Below, piece after piece: positions 1 to 8,956 of a stretch of 64,000 nt of DNA. Source of the DNA: Adhaeribacter radiodurans (GTDB taxonomy: Bacteria; Bacteroidota; Bacteroidia; Cytophagales; Hymenobacteraceae); assembly GCF_014075995.1 (NCBI RefSeq), contig NZ_CP055153.1, positions 3,162,001 to 3,226,000 on the forward strand. The letters are read 5' to 3'. Every line of letters begins with the position of its first letter. Position 1 is the stretch's first letter. Made by a program: the position numbers and the translations under genes. The notes beneath the pieces were generated by a model, which saw only the letters and a program-made list of their open reading frames with translations, had not been told where the DNA came from and did not search any database.

Positions 1-1715
1 GCAATGGGCCGTTGCCGCAACTCGTGCTTAAATTGCCGAATACGTTCGGTTCGTTCTTCGGCATCTTTTGGTCCGCCGTAATCCGGAAAACCAAAGCCTC
101 CCCACTCACTCACCACTAAAGGTACTTGTCGCCGGTAAAAAAATGGATCGCCTACTACCAACGGAAAAGCGGCTACTCCTTCCATTTCGCCGTTAGTTAA
201 CCGGTCGAGTAATTCCTGCCAACGACTTAAATCGGGAGTATACAAATGTGCCGTGAGTAAATCCGATTTTAATTTACCTTCCCAGGAAATATGCTGCCAG
301 CCATCGTTGTCTACTACCAGGTATTGGGGATGTTTAATGAGCATGTAATGATACATGTCTACTATATACTGGCGCGTTTCGGGGTTAGTGGCAATATCCT
401 GAGCGCCCCAATCTTCGTTGTACAAACTCCAGATTATAACCGACGGATTGGTTTCCAGTAAAGCTAACATTCTTATTAACTCGGCCTGGTGATTTAGTCG
501 GCTTAAAGGCGTGGAGCTATGCGGACTTGGAACTTCTACCCATAACAACAATCCAATTTCATCGGCCAGATTATAAATGCGCGGATCTACCCCGGCGATA
601 TGTACTCGCACTAAGTTACAACCCAAGGCTTTCATGGCGTAAAAGTGCCGCTGCATTTCATCGTAAGTGGCCGTACCCGGTTGGTACAAAATGCCGTCCA
701 GGTAAATTTGTTTATTATTTAGATACACGAACCGGCCGCGCGCCTCTATTTTACGCAAACCAAACTGAGCTTCAATCTCGGCAACATAGCCGTTGGCATC
801 AATAAGCTGGGCAACTACACAATACAAATTTGGCGTTTCCGGCGACCATAATTTTGCATCCGGAACTTCCACTACCAAACGTTGTTCTTTCTGACCAGCT
901 TGCAGGTTTAATTCAAAATCGGAAGTAACCAGCGGCTCGGCATTTTTTTCCTGCGGAAAAACTTTTAACCGAATAATATACTTCCCCGGATCGTGAATAC
1001 GGGTGGTTAAGTTAAAGCGAACCAGGTAATCTTCTACTACACTAATAACCCCTATCCGCGACCGCAGCCGGTTGCGCTCTACGGTTTCTATCCAAACGCT
1101 ACGAACAGCTCCCGTGTTAGTCTGGTACCAGATGCCGCCGCGTTTGTATACGTGCGATTCCTGCTTCCCACGGGGAATCTCGGCATCCATGGTATCGGCA
1201 ATGCGCACGTTAAGGCGGTTTACCGGGAGTAGATCTTCTTCTCCAATCTCGTACGAAAAAGAGGTATATTCACCGTAATGCACCTCCTCGCCCTCAATGG
1301 TGCGCAATAAGCGTCCATTCAGCCAAACGCGTGTTTCGTAGCCGCAAGCCCCAAATGTTAACTGAAACATAGACGGAGTTGGATCGCCGTTACGCTCCGG
1401 CTTAGGAAATTCCCGCTCGTACCACACCACTACTTTATCTTGCCAGGCATAAGGATCTTTTTGCCCCTTAGCAGCCGCTAAGTGCATTTCTACACTACCT
1501 GGCCATTGTGCAGTTGTTTTACAATGCTGCCCATTATTCCAGCCTTCGCTTAATCCCCGATCATCGGGGTCGTAGCAAAATTTCCACTCTCCATCCAGTA
1601 ATAAGTAGGTATTTGAACGTAATACTACGCGGGGCAGTGGATTCTTAAATTCTTCGGGGGCCGGTGTAACGGTAGTACTTTTGGTAATACCAAAATTTGG
1701 ATTCGGAACGGACAT
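1..1715 (-). CDS. Glycoside hydrolase family 2 protein (beta-galactosidase/beta-glucuronidase type), 3' end cut by window edge
   Basis: The minus frame from ATG at 1715 stays open to the window edge, giving about 571 residues without the C-terminus. The N-terminal half shows the GH2 jelly-roll/sugar-binding region (GACGYETRVWLNGRLL). The catalytic TIM barrel is visible near the end: acid/base Glu434 in SLYNEDWGAQD and nucleophile Glu537 in VVSEWGGFGFPDYG. No signal peptide follows this start, so the enzyme is probably cytoplasmic and acts on oligosaccharides taken up by the cell. The exact glycoside cannot be told from sequence. Both catalytic residues are present, so the gene looks functional. 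GH2 membership is sure; substrate is not. Confidence 0.9.
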   Translation of the reverse strand, partial: MSVPNPNFGITKSTTVTPAPEEFKNPLPRVVLRSNTYLLLDGEWKFCYDPDDRGLSEGWNNGQHCKTTAQWPGSVEMHLAAAKGQKDPYAWQDKVVVWYEREFPKPERNGDPTPSMFQLTFGACGYETRVWLNGRLLRTIEGEEVHYGEYTSFSYEIGEEDLLPVNRLNVRIADTMDAEIPRGKQESHVYKRGGIWYQTNTGAVRSVWIETVERNRLRSRIGVISVVEDYLVRFNLTTRIHDPGKYIIRLKVFPQEKNAEPLVTSDFELNLQAGQKEQRLVVEVPDAKLWSPETPNLYCVVAQLIDANGYVAEIEAQFGLRKIEARGRFVYLNNKQIYLDGILYQPGTATYDEMQRHFYAMKALGCNLVRVHIAGVDPRIYNLADEIGLLLWVEVPSPHSSTPLSRLNHQAELIRMLALLETNPSVIIWSLYNEDWGAQDIATNPETRQYIVDMYHYMLIKHPQYLVVDNDGWQHISWEGKLKSDLLTAHLYTPDLSRWQELLDRLTNGEMEGVAAFPLVVGDPFFYRRQVPLVVSEWGGFGFPDYGGPKDAEERTERIRQFKHELRQRPI

Positions 1716-1908
1716 AAGCGCTTTAGTTTAACCATCAATACGGACAAATAGCCGTGCCGGATATTAATTTTTTACAATTAGGAAGGAAGTAATTCGAGAT
1801 AAACAGATGAAGCTTTTATTGTTTCTGCTCCTGGTTAAATTCTCTGTGTTAGAATAGTAGCGTGTTAACTTCAAGCGATTTACTAAGGGGCCTCAATATC
1901 CTTTAAAT

Positions 1909-1942
1909 AAAAAAGGATGGCCTATTTAGCCATCCTTTTTTA
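1909..1942. terminator. Bidirectional intrinsic terminator
   Basis: An 11-bp stem (aaaaggatggc / gccatcctttt) with a 7-base loop is flanked by A-runs and T-runs. It lies just after the msrB stop and would also stop transcription entering from the left. Confidence 0.85.
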
Positions 1943-1961
1943 CTATTTTGATTGTTTTTAT

Positions 1962-2345
1962 TTATTCTTCCGGAATAAAATCCATGGAAATAGAATTAAC
2001 GCAATGCCGGGTATTTTTGGGGGTAAAACGTTCGCCTTCGAATACGTGACCCAAGTGGGCCTTGCAATTAGCACAAACAATTTCTTCCCGGTAACCATCG
2101 GCATCCAACACGCGTTCTACGGCACCTGGTATTTCATCGTCGAAGCTGGGCCAGCCACAATGCGAGTCGAACTTATCTGCGGACCGGTAAAGCGGAGCGT
2201 TGCAGCGCCGGCACACGTACGTACCGGGTTGTTTGTTTTTGTTAAATTTACCTGTAAACGGCATTTCGGTGCCTTTGTACAAAATTACCCGTTCTTCTTC
2301 GGGAGTTAATGTATTATAAGTGGCAGATTTATCGGTGTTATTCAT
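1962..2345 (-). CDS. msrB: Peptide-methionine (R)-S-oxide reductase
   Basis: This 127-residue protein is a complete MsrB (SelR) domain that reduces the R epimer of methionine sulfoxide in proteins, using thioredoxin. Zinc-binding pairs are C45/C48 and C91/C94. The catalytic cysteine is C115 in RHCVNS, and C63 in the HCGWPSF motif is a likely resolving cysteine. There is no signal peptide, so it acts in the cytoplasm. It is followed directly by a strong terminator and appears to be monocistronic. Before the IS insertion its upstream neighbour, the EcsC gene, would have ended only about 130 bp away. The length matches stand-alone MsrB proteins. Confidence 0.97.
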   Translation of the reverse strand: MNNTDKSATYNTLTPEEERVILYKGTEMPFTGKFNKNKQPGTYVCRRCNAPLYRSADKFDSHCGWPSFDDEIPGAVERVLDADGYREEIVCANCKAHLGHVFEGERFTPKNTRHCVNSISMDFIPEE

Positions 2346-2478
2346 ATTAGGTTTTAGGTAAATGCTTTATTCTATTAACTAATTTAAGTAAGATTTAGTT
2401 TGAATAGAAATAATCGGATATCAGCTTGCTTAAATAAATGGGCATTAGTTAATGTCTATTAACCACTAAAAAATCTAA

Positions 2479-3424
2479 GAAACTGTTTTAAAATAGATTA
2501 AACTCGTTTAAGCATGAGGGCTAGCATCGCTAAGTAGACCATCCTCTGACTATTACGACGGTTCTTTTCATAATCTTTATTCAGTCGTCTGGCAAACAGC
2601 AGCCAAGCAAAAGTTCTTTCTACGACCCATCGACGGGGCAAGGCTTTAAAGCCTTTCGTATTATCTGTTCGAAGCACTACTTGCCAGCACCAGCCCCATA
2701 GCTTTTTTACATAGGCCATTAAATCCTCTCCCCGGTAACCACCATCCACCCAAACCAATTTAATACGCCGACAGAGATGAGCTAGATAAGGCACTCGCTT
2801 CCTATAGCGAAGCAATGGCATGGCTCCTTTCTTTTCCGAAACACTGGCAGCGCATACCCATACGGCTAACAGCAAGCCTTGGGTATCGGTAAGAACAAAC
2901 CGTTTGCGGCCCTTGATTTGCTTACCCGCATCAAAGCCCCGGTGAGAACCCCCACAAGCCGTTGTTTTGATGCTTTGGGAATCTATATTGCCCGCCGAGG
3001 GACAAGCTTGGCGCTGGGATTGGCACCGCAGCTTTTTTACAAAAACGCTATGAACCCACTCCCAGGTGCCATTCTGACTCCAGCCATTAAAGTAACCATA
3101 CGCCGTTTGCCAGCACAGTAAGTCATGGGGCATGCTCCGCCAACTACAACCCGTTTTTACTACATAAAAAATAGCGTTTATGACCTCTCTTAAATCGGCG
3201 GCTGGGCGACCTGCTTTCCTGATGGCTGAATCCGGTCCTTCCAATAACTTCTTTAACTTCTGCCAGCCATTCTGACTGATATCACTTGGATATCTCCGCC
3301 GTTTTTGCTTCTTTTGACTAGTACTCATTTCGGTTTTGATAAGTTGGTGGTTCAACTATTCTTAACCCTTTTGAGTACTTTTTTATTCCCCTATTTTCCC
3401 CTAAGTACTTTTTAAAACACCTTC
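2479..3424 (-). mobile_element. IS5-family insertion sequence, complete, 946 bp
   Basis: The terminal inverted repeats are gaaactgttttaaaa (2479-2493) and, read from the other end, gaaggtgttttaaaa (3410-3424), 13 of 15 identical. A 3-bp direct repeat TAA flanks the element (2476-2478 and 3425-3427). TNA target duplications are typical of the IS1031 subgroup of IS5, which agrees with the single-ORF transposase inside. The intact repeats and target duplication suggest a recent insertion. Confidence 0.88.
2498..3355 (-). CDS. IS5-family DDE transposase
   Basis: This 285-residue single-frame transposase has an N-terminal IS5 helix-turn-helix region (DUF4096-like, about residues 20-100) and an RNase H-fold catalytic domain. 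The catalytic triad is visible as D125 (GNIDSQSIK), D204 (VWVDGGYRG) and E246 (RRWVVERTFAW). The first ATG is used here; a second Met at residue 10 (MSTSQKKQKRRR) is an equally plausible start. The ORF ends 19 bp inside the left terminal repeat. It carries no frameshift or internal stop, so the element is probably able to move. Confidence 0.95.
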   Translation of the reverse strand: MNHQLIKTEMSTSQKKQKRRRYPSDISQNGWQKLKKLLEGPDSAIRKAGRPAADLREVINAIFYVVKTGCSWRSMPHDLLCWQTAYGYFNGWSQNGTWEWVHSVFVKKLRCQSQRQACPSAGNIDSQSIKTTACGGSHRGFDAGKQIKGRKRFVLTDTQGLLLAVWVCAASVSEKKGAMPLLRYRKRVPYLAHLCRRIKLVWVDGGYRGEDLMAYVKKLWGWCWQVVLRTDNTKGFKALPRRWVVERTFAWLLFARRLNKDYEKNRRNSQRMVYLAMLALMLKRV

Positions 3425-4167
3425 TAAGCCTCACTTTTATTTCTCTCGTCCAGCCAACGCATACGATAAGCATTCATGGCAAAGCGGCCTAATTTATCCA
3501 GCAATCGGTAATTTACCACCGCTCCTACCGGCGCCCCAATAATGGGTATGAGTTGCGCCATTTTGGCTAAGTCAATGTAATCGCGGTATTCCTGCTGGAA
3601 AGTACGCCAATCAAACTGGTGAATATCGTCGGGTAAATTATGTTTTTGTTTTTCCCAATTTACTATTTGCCGGTAAATATGCGTCCGTTGTTCCTGGCTG
3701 CTGAAGGCTAATTGAAAGATGTACAGCAAATAAATTCGTTCTTTGTAATCGCTTACATTATAGCCATAAAGGGCGGCAATATCATAGAGCATTTTTAATT
3801 TTAAACCTAGCAATAATGGAAAATCGGCTAACCCAAGTAAGATGCCGCCTGCACCGGTAATACCGCCTTCGGCGGCCGCTGTTTTTTTGAAAAATTCAAT
3901 ACGCTCCCGGATAATAGCTTCGCGCATTTCTAAGGAATGATTATAAGTAGGCGTTCGGGTGGTAAATTCGGCGCCAAATAAAACTGCCCGAATCATGTGT
4001 TTAATGGTAGCGGTAATTACCTGTTGTACTTTTTCGGGAATAATGGTGTTAATTTTTTGCTGTACCCGTTTGGCCAGGCGATTAGTAAAGGAAGGTGAAC
4101 GCAGCATTTGGCGTTGCCAGTCTCTAAGTTCCCGCAGTACTTGTTCTTCGTAAATGGGCTGCAACAT
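3424..4167 (-). CDS. EcsC family protein
   Basis: This 247-residue protein matches the EcsC family, named after a Bacillus protein encoded with an ABC transporter; the biochemical function is unknown. The glycine-rich hydrophobic stretches at about 100-125 (GGITGAGGILLGLADFP) and near 210 (IPIIGAPVGAVVNYR) are typical. No signal peptide is seen; the protein is probably membrane-associated through these segments. Its stop codon TAG is formed from the TA of the target duplication plus the first base of the IS5 element. Joining the pre-insertion flanks gives the same GCT TAG, so the product was not changed by the insertion. Confidence 0.82.
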   Translation of the reverse strand: MLQPIYEEQVLRELRDWQRQMLRSPSFTNRLAKRVQQKINTIIPEKVQQVITATIKHMIRAVLFGAEFTTRTPTYNHSLEMREAIIRERIEFFKKTAAAEGGITGAGGILLGLADFPLLLGLKLKMLYDIAALYGYNVSDYKERIYLLYIFQLAFSSQEQRTHIYRQIVNWEKQKHNLPDDIHQFDWRTFQQEYRDYIDLAKMAQLIPIIGAPVGAVVNYRLLDKLGRFAMNAYRMRWLDERNKSEA

Positions 4168-4206
4168 AATTTTTTGCTGTATTAAACCTTATAAAGCGTT
4201 AAAATA

Positions 4207-4251
4207 GAAAAACCGGATTCCTTTTTGGCTTATGCCTTATCAGGAATCCGG
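4207..4251 (-). terminator. Intrinsic terminator after the MBL-fold gene
   Basis: A 10-bp perfect stem (ccggattcct / aggaatccgg, 4213-4222 with 4242-4251) is followed on the minus strand by a T-run, 44 bp beyond the stop of the metallo-hydrolase gene. Confidence 0.8.
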
Positions 4252-4294
4252 CTAAGTATTGTCCTGGTACGAAAACAGGAACTTAGATTAAGTT

Positions 4295-5056
4295 TTAATT
4301 AGAAGGATACCAACCACGCAGACGAACGTCTATCTGGGCATTTTTATCATTTACTAATTTTTTAAATGCTTCTACATCGCTTAAACCATCCTGGCCACGG
4401 TAATGATATGGGTAAACCACTTTTGGTTTAAAGGCCAGCAGGGCCTCTGCGGCCTGGTTTATATCCATGGTAAAAGGTAGGTTCATGCACACAAAAGCTA
4501 CATCAATATTTTGCAAAGCCTTCATTTCCGGAATATCTTCCGTGTCGCCGGATAAGTAAATATTTTTTCCGCCAATATTGAGCACATACCCGTTTCCTCT
4601 ACCTTTCGGGTGCCGCGAATCAGCCGTTTCCGGTAGATTATACATGGGCACAGCGGTAATTCCCATACCATACTGAATAGTTTGATCGCCATTTTTTAGG
4701 ATGGTAGCTTTAGATTTCAGGTTAGCTGGTAACATTTCGGCCACAGCAGCGGGAACAATAAATTTAGCTTTCGTGGTGTTAATAGCCTCCAAAGTTTTTA
4801 AATCAGCATGATCGCCGTGAATATCCGTAATCAAAATTAAATCGGGAGCAGTTAAACTCGAAAAAGCAGCGGCTCCACCGTATGGGTCTACATAAATGGT
4901 TTTGTTATTCCAGGTAAATACTACAGAGCCATGTAACACCGGTTGAATCGTAACGGAACCTTTCTTGGTTGCAAGCTGGTCGGGTTTGGAGCGCTGGGCG
5001 TTAGCCTCATAAAAAGAAAAAGCAAGTAAAAAGACAAAGAGATACTTAAGCATCAT
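4295..5056 (-). CDS. Secreted MBL-fold metallo-hydrolase (UlaG-like)
   Basis: The 253-residue precursor starts with a signal peptide (MMLKYLFVFLLAFSFYEANA, cleavage near residue 20), so the protein is periplasmic or exported. The body is a metallo-beta-lactamase fold of the UlaG-like type: a core TDIHGDH at 77-83, then SGDTED and a late PYHYRGQ histidine. The first metal-ligand histidine of the classical HxHxDH is an aspartate (D78) here, so one metal site may be changed. The substrate is unknown; this family includes lactonases and phosphodiesterases. It stands alone, ended by its own terminator, with a 640-bp non-coding region upstream. Confidence 0.85.
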   Translation of the reverse strand: MMLKYLFVFLLAFSFYEANAQRSKPDQLATKKGSVTIQPVLHGSVVFTWNNKTIYVDPYGGAAAFSSLTAPDLILITDIHGDHADLKTLEAINTTKAKFIVPAAVAEMLPANLKSKATILKNGDQTIQYGMGITAVPMYNLPETADSRHPKGRGNGYVLNIGGKNIYLSGDTEDIPEMKALQNIDVAFVCMNLPFTMDINQAAEALLAFKPKVVYPYHYRGQDGLSDVEAFKKLVNDKNAQIDVRLRGWYPSN

Positions 5057-5699
5057 AGTTTTTTGATTTAGGTTATAGGTTTATGGTTAAACAACCAGAG
5101 TAGCATAAGGTTGTTTTATTTAATATTAGATGTTTTCTTTTTAGTAAAAAAAGTGAATTTTAAGTTAATAGTACCGTTATTAAGTTGTTATCTTTCGGTA
5201 ATATTCTTTTAATAGGCGGTAAAATTATAAGCTTTATCCTCCTTAAAAGCTTAGTTCTTCTCAGCTACATTTTTAACAAATATCAAAGGTAAATATAAGC
5301 ACTTTCGGAAATGTAATACTAATTCAAACAAGTTAAAATTGAACATTTACGGGTAATAAGATAGGAAATAAATACGGATTCTGGAAAATAAAAACGGATT
5401 TTGAAGGTTTTGACTAGGTTTAACGTATATTTTTTTCTATTTTGAAACCTATAACCAGACACCCCGCTAATAGTAACATAAGCGTAACATACGCTGTGTA
5501 ACTTTATCTTTCATTTACAGGTAAATTTATACTTGTATTGTTCTTTATTCTTAGTAAAACAGAAAAGAGACATTTACTCCTGGTTAGCGAATAAATTAGT
5601 AAAAAGCAACTGCTTTGCATTAGTTTATTGGAGAGCTAAAACTTATTTGGGCGCTGGATTCAGTTTAATTTTTTTATCAGCTAAAAATAAATTTATTAT
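5057..5699. other. Non-coding gap with a small palindrome
   Basis: I see no credible gene here; a 64-codon ORF from 5533 is AT-rich and has no coding signature. A perfect palindrome agcgta-aca-tacgct lies at 5481-5495 inside a repeated gtaacata context. It may be an operator for the small gene at 5700. The rest is AT-rich leader and promoter sequence for the genes on both sides. Confidence 0.4.
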
Positions 5700-5903
5700 A
5701 TGGTTGTCGATTATTTGTATCAGTTAAAAAGCATGGATGTAAACTCATTACCGTGGCAGGATCGGGAAGCTTTTGTTACCGTATTAAACTACCTGAGCCG
5801 CCGGGTACGCGACCCCCATCTTCTGGATGAAATTAAAAAGCAAATGCTACAATTACTTCCTAAAAATAAGACACCCCATTCAAAATCAGAACCGGTCAAG
5901 TAA
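5700..5903 (+). CDS. Small hypothetical protein, 67 aa
   Basis: I do not recognise this family. The product is mixed-charge and mostly helical, with a patch that reads like a small regulatory or adaptor helix (DREAFVTVLNYLSRRVRDPH) and a Lys/Ser-rich tail. The ATG at 5700 is used; the Met at 5733 (MDVNSLPWQD) is an equally likely start and would give 56 residues. The main reason to believe the gene is the strong intrinsic terminator that overlaps its stop codon. It lies alone between a divergent MBL gene and a co-oriented isomerase-like gene. Confidence 0.5.
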   Translation: MVVDYLYQLKSMDVNSLPWQDREAFVTVLNYLSRRVRDPHLLDEIKKQMLQLLPKNKTPHSKSEPVK

Positions 5904-5920
5904 ACTGACCGGTTTTTTAT
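5891..5920 (+). terminator. Intrinsic terminator of the small gene
   Basis: An 8-bp stem accggtca / tgaccggt encloses the stop codon in its loop and is followed by a T6 run. Confidence 0.85.
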
Positions 5921-6114
5921 TTAATTCCCCTAAACTTCTGAAAAGAGGGAGATTAAAGTGTCTGGTAATTTACTGTAGAAGTTATGGCGATGATCTTCCG
6001 GATAATGGCTGTAAATTTATTAATTGTATAATTATTGCCAGCAGACCGGCCTAAAATTTGCAATTTCGAAAGAGTGGGATAATTTAGGGGTTGCATTTTA
6101 CTCTAAAAACGTCT

Positions 6115-7056
6115 ATGTCCGCAACTTCTTTTTCTCGTCGTGATTCTTTAAAATTATTAAGTGCCTCGGTTGGCCTTTCGCTGCTACCTGGCCAAAGCCA
6201 GGCCCAACCCGCAGCAGCTCCTGCTCCATTTACTTATTGCTTAAATTTAAGTACCATCCGGGGCCATAAATTGGGTTTTGTTAAAGAACTGGAAGTTGCC
6301 TCTAAAGCAGGATTCCGTTCAGTAGAAATCTGGATGGAAACGTTAGAAAATTACCTGAAAGAAGGAAACACGGTGCAGGATGCCCGCAAACTCATTAATG
6401 ATTTAGGTTTGAAAATAGAAAATGCGATTGGTTTTGCCGCCTGGATTGTAGACGACGAGGCTACCCGCACCAAAGGCCTGGAACAACTAAAACGCGAAAT
6501 GGAATTGCTGGCCCAAATAGGTTGCCACCGTACTGCAGCCCCGCCCATGGGTGCTACCGAACAACCCGGGTTAGATTTAAAAAAAGCAGCCGAGCGTTAC
6601 CGGGCCATATTGGAGTTAGGCGAAAAGACCACGGTCATGCCGCAATTGGAAATGTGGGGATTTTCAAAAAACCTGAGCCGGTTGAGCGAAGTGATGTACG
6701 TAGCCTTGGAAAGCGGCCATCCGGGAGCACGCGTGTTATTGGACGTGTATCATTTGTACAAAGGCGGATCGAGTATAGAAAGTTTGCCACTGGTAGGTAA
6801 ACCAGCTATGGAAGTTTTTCACGTAAACGATTACGCAGCAAATATGCCATCGGCTACTATTACGGATGCCGATCGGATTTACACCGGCGATGGAGTAGCG
6901 CCAATAAAGAAAATTTTGCAATCGGTAAAAGCCCCCGATCGTCCTTTAGTAATTTCGTTTGAGGTATTTAATAAAAAATATTACGCCCAAGAACCATTAT
7001 TGGTAGCACAAACAGCACTTAACAAAATGAAAGCGGTAACTAAAGGTATTGGCTAA
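6115..7056 (+). CDS. Tat-exported sugar phosphate isomerase/epimerase-like TIM-barrel protein
   Basis: From the ATG at 6115 the protein has about 313 residues; a TTG at 6091 in frame would add eight but has no proper ribosome site. The N-terminus carries a twin-arginine signal (SRRDSLKLLSASVGLSLL), then an Ala/Pro linker. The rest is an AP-endonuclease-2-like xylose isomerase barrel (KAGFRSVEIWME, VLLDVYHLYKGGS, EVFHVNDYA, VISFEVFN), with metal ligands implied by the E, D/H and H positions. Such proteins in Bacteroidota are periplasmic and mostly of unknown substrate; some act on inositols or 3-keto-sugars. The gene is alone, with a strong bidirectional terminator after it. Confidence 0.85.
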   Translation: MSATSFSRRDSLKLLSASVGLSLLPGQSQAQPAAAPAPFTYCLNLSTIRGHKLGFVKELEVASKAGFRSVEIWMETLENYLKEGNTVQDARKLINDLGLKIENAIGFAAWIVDDEATRTKGLEQLKREMELLAQIGCHRTAAPPMGATEQPGLDLKKAAERYRAILELGEKTTVMPQLEMWGFSKNLSRLSEVMYVALESGHPGARVLLDVYHLYKGGSSIESLPLVGKPAMEVFHVNDYAANMPSATITDADRIYTGDGVAPIKKILQSVKAPDRPLVISFEVFNKKYYAQEPLLVAQTALNKMKAVTKGIG

Positions 7057-7107
7057 GAAGGACATTAGTCCTGCAAATATTTTAGTGCTTTTAGCTAACG
7101 GGATAAA

Positions 7108-7165
7108 TAAAAAAGTAGAGTAGATATAGAATCTGGTACAGACAATATCTATTCTACTTTTTTAT
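7108..7165. terminator. Bidirectional intrinsic terminator
   Basis: A 17-bp stem (7111-7127 with 7144-7160, one mismatch) has an A-run on one side and a T7 run on the other. It separates the plus-strand isomerase-like gene from the convergent DUF5777 gene. Confidence 0.85.
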
Positions 7166-7220
7166 AAATTATTCTTACCGCAAACACCACTCAGCTTAAC
7201 AGATTGCGTTTTCAAGAATA

Positions 7221-8144
7221 TCAATATTTTTTCTTATCCATTTTCCGGCTTTTATCTAAATCAAAAACGCGGGAAATATTAAAGCCGAAGTAAATATCTC
7301 CATTTCCCCAGGTACCCATATTGTCGGCAATCAGATTTTTTTCAATCATGCCAATGGAATTACTAAACAACAATTGAAATACGTGGCCACCCGTTTCTAT
7401 ATCAAAACTAAGCGATAAAGCATTGGTATAGGTATCGGCGGTGTGGCCGGGCAAGAGGTAAAAATACTCGGCGTTGAAGGAGGTGCGTTTGGTTATTTTA
7501 TGGCGACCGGATAAACCAATTGCATAGACATCGCTTTCGTCCTGGCGGGTAGGAACCAGGTTGCGGTGAATCCAGGTAGGTGATAATTGCAGCGATAAAT
7601 TTTGATTAAATTTTCGGGCAATTAAAAGCTGAGTGGTATAAGTAAGCCGGGATTTAAACATTATGTCCTGCTCCGGGTTGCTGGGCCGCAACGAATTTAA
7701 AGCCGCGCTGCCAAATAAAACTGCCGAGACGGGCCGTTGCCAACCGCCGTCTTGTTGACGCATAAAGCGGTATTTCAAAAAACCATCAAAAGTTTTCTGG
7801 TAAGAACTTCTCCCAAAGCCTACGTTTAGATTATTAGTAAGGCCATATTCCAAGGCAAGCCGCATTACCGCATTATCTAAACCAAAGAAATTATAAGCCC
7901 CACTATTTAAAGTACCAAACCTATGCGAAATAAGAAGTACCAGTTCTTTTTGCGCGTTGGTTTGCACCGAATGGCCCGTAATAATGCGGGTACCTTTAAA
8001 AATGCCCGTAGTATAGCTGGCATTTTGTTGGGTGCTGTCGGCGGCTTCCGCCATTTTTAGTAAATCATCGTCCTGGGCAGCAGCTTGCCGGGCACATACA
8101 CTACAAAAAATTACGAAAAGGAACAGATAATATTTCTGACGCAT
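7221..8144 (-). CDS. DUF5777 family outer-membrane beta-barrel protein
   Basis: The 307-residue precursor has a signal peptide (MRQKYYLFLFVIFCSVCARQ, ending in AAAQ) and a body of alternating aromatic strands, typical of DUF5777. Motifs such as TRIITGHSVQTNAQKEL, LLISHRFG and YNFFGLDNAVMRLALEYG are characteristic. The family is predicted to form an outer-membrane barrel; its function is unknown. It is the last gene of a cluster after cytochrome c and YceI, starting 18 bp after the YceI stop, so co-transcription is likely. The same neighbourhood is seen in other Bacteroidota, which suggests a shared role with electron transfer or lipid handling. Confidence 0.87.
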   Translation of the reverse strand: MRQKYYLFLFVIFCSVCARQAAAQDDDLLKMAEAADSTQQNASYTTGIFKGTRIITGHSVQTNAQKELVLLISHRFGTLNSGAYNFFGLDNAVMRLALEYGLTNNLNVGFGRSSYQKTFDGFLKYRFMRQQDGGWQRPVSAVLFGSAALNSLRPSNPEQDIMFKSRLTYTTQLLIARKFNQNLSLQLSPTWIHRNLVPTRQDESDVYAIGLSGRHKITKRTSFNAEYFYLLPGHTADTYTNALSLSFDIETGGHVFQLLFSNSIGMIEKNLIADNMGTWGNGDIYFGFNISRVFDLDKSRKMDKKKY

Positions 8145-8162
8145 AGGAAAACCATTTAAAAG

Positions 8163-8726
8163 TTATTGTTTGGCAACATACGGTTCGTACTGCATGTCGA
8201 CATTTATTTGAATTATTTTAGCAATGTGATTGCGCACCAACAGCGGAATCTCAATATTATATTCCTGGGGAGTAATAGTAAATGTTGATTTTGCCCCAAT
8301 CCGGTTGCCTTTCACATCTAAAGTACCATCGGCGGTAACCTGCCGGGATACACCATGAATAGTAAGGGTACCGGTTACTTTGGTAGGATACACGCCATCT
8401 TTCCGGAAATCAATACTTTGAATATTGGTGATGGTACCTTTAAAAGTTCCTCGGGGATATTTATCGGTTTCCAGGAAGTTTTCGTTAAAATGCTCCTGCA
8501 TCAGCGACTTTCGAAATTCATAATTTTTCATGGGCACCGAAAATACCAGCTCCCCGGTATCAAAAGACAAAAAGGAAGAAACGGCTTTATTATGTGCTTC
8601 GATATTCTCGATGGGTGTTTCAGAGAAAAACCAGATGTGCCCGGCCCGGGTGAAGTAGCGGTTCTGCGCCACTCCTTCACCACTGCCCAGCACTAGCAGC
8701 CATATTAGCAACAGGAAAACTTTCAT
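8163..8726 (-). CDS. YceI family periplasmic lipid-binding protein
   Basis: The 187-residue protein has a signal peptide (MKVFLLLIWLLVLGSGEGVA) and a complete YceI lipocalin-like barrel: RAGHIWFFSETPIENIEAHN at the start, FKGTITNI in the middle, and VTGTLTIHGVSRQVTADGTL near the end. YceI proteins bind polyisoprenoid or other hydrophobic chains in the periplasm. It lies between a c-type cytochrome and a DUF5777 barrel. Together they look like a periplasm/outer-membrane unit that handles a lipid or quinone-like ligand; that is inference. Confidence 0.92.
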   Translation of the reverse strand: MKVFLLLIWLLVLGSGEGVAQNRYFTRAGHIWFFSETPIENIEAHNKAVSSFLSFDTGELVFSVPMKNYEFRKSLMQEHFNENFLETDKYPRGTFKGTITNIQSIDFRKDGVYPTKVTGTLTIHGVSRQVTADGTLDVKGNRIGAKSTFTITPQEYNIEIPLLVRNHIAKIIQINVDMQYEPYVAKQ

Positions 8727-8956
8727 GGATTACTAGTTTAAGGAATGAGAAAATAATATAAGGATTAAATAACAGGCAACAAGTATTAAGTTTTATAGTA
8801 ACTGGTTGTAACTAATGCAAGTAGTGAAAGCCGATTTAAAACATTCGGTATAGAAACGACTCACTTATTTTTACTAAATACCGATGTATATTCTTAATTA
8901 ATCTGTTAAAGAGGCCGCACATTTAATTTACTTAATGGTGGATGACCATATTATGG

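Noticed and set aside
1917-2309. 130-codon plus-strand frame opposite msrB
   Set aside because: It is a shadow of msrB; the minus frame carries the zinc and catalytic cysteines.
5533-5727. 64-codon plus-strand frame
   Set aside because: It is AT-rich with no conserved pattern, and it overlaps the start of the better supported small gene at 5700.
7221-8144. DUF5777 protein as a TonB or SusD-like component
   Set aside because: There is no plug or TonB box, and the length and motifs fit DUF5777.
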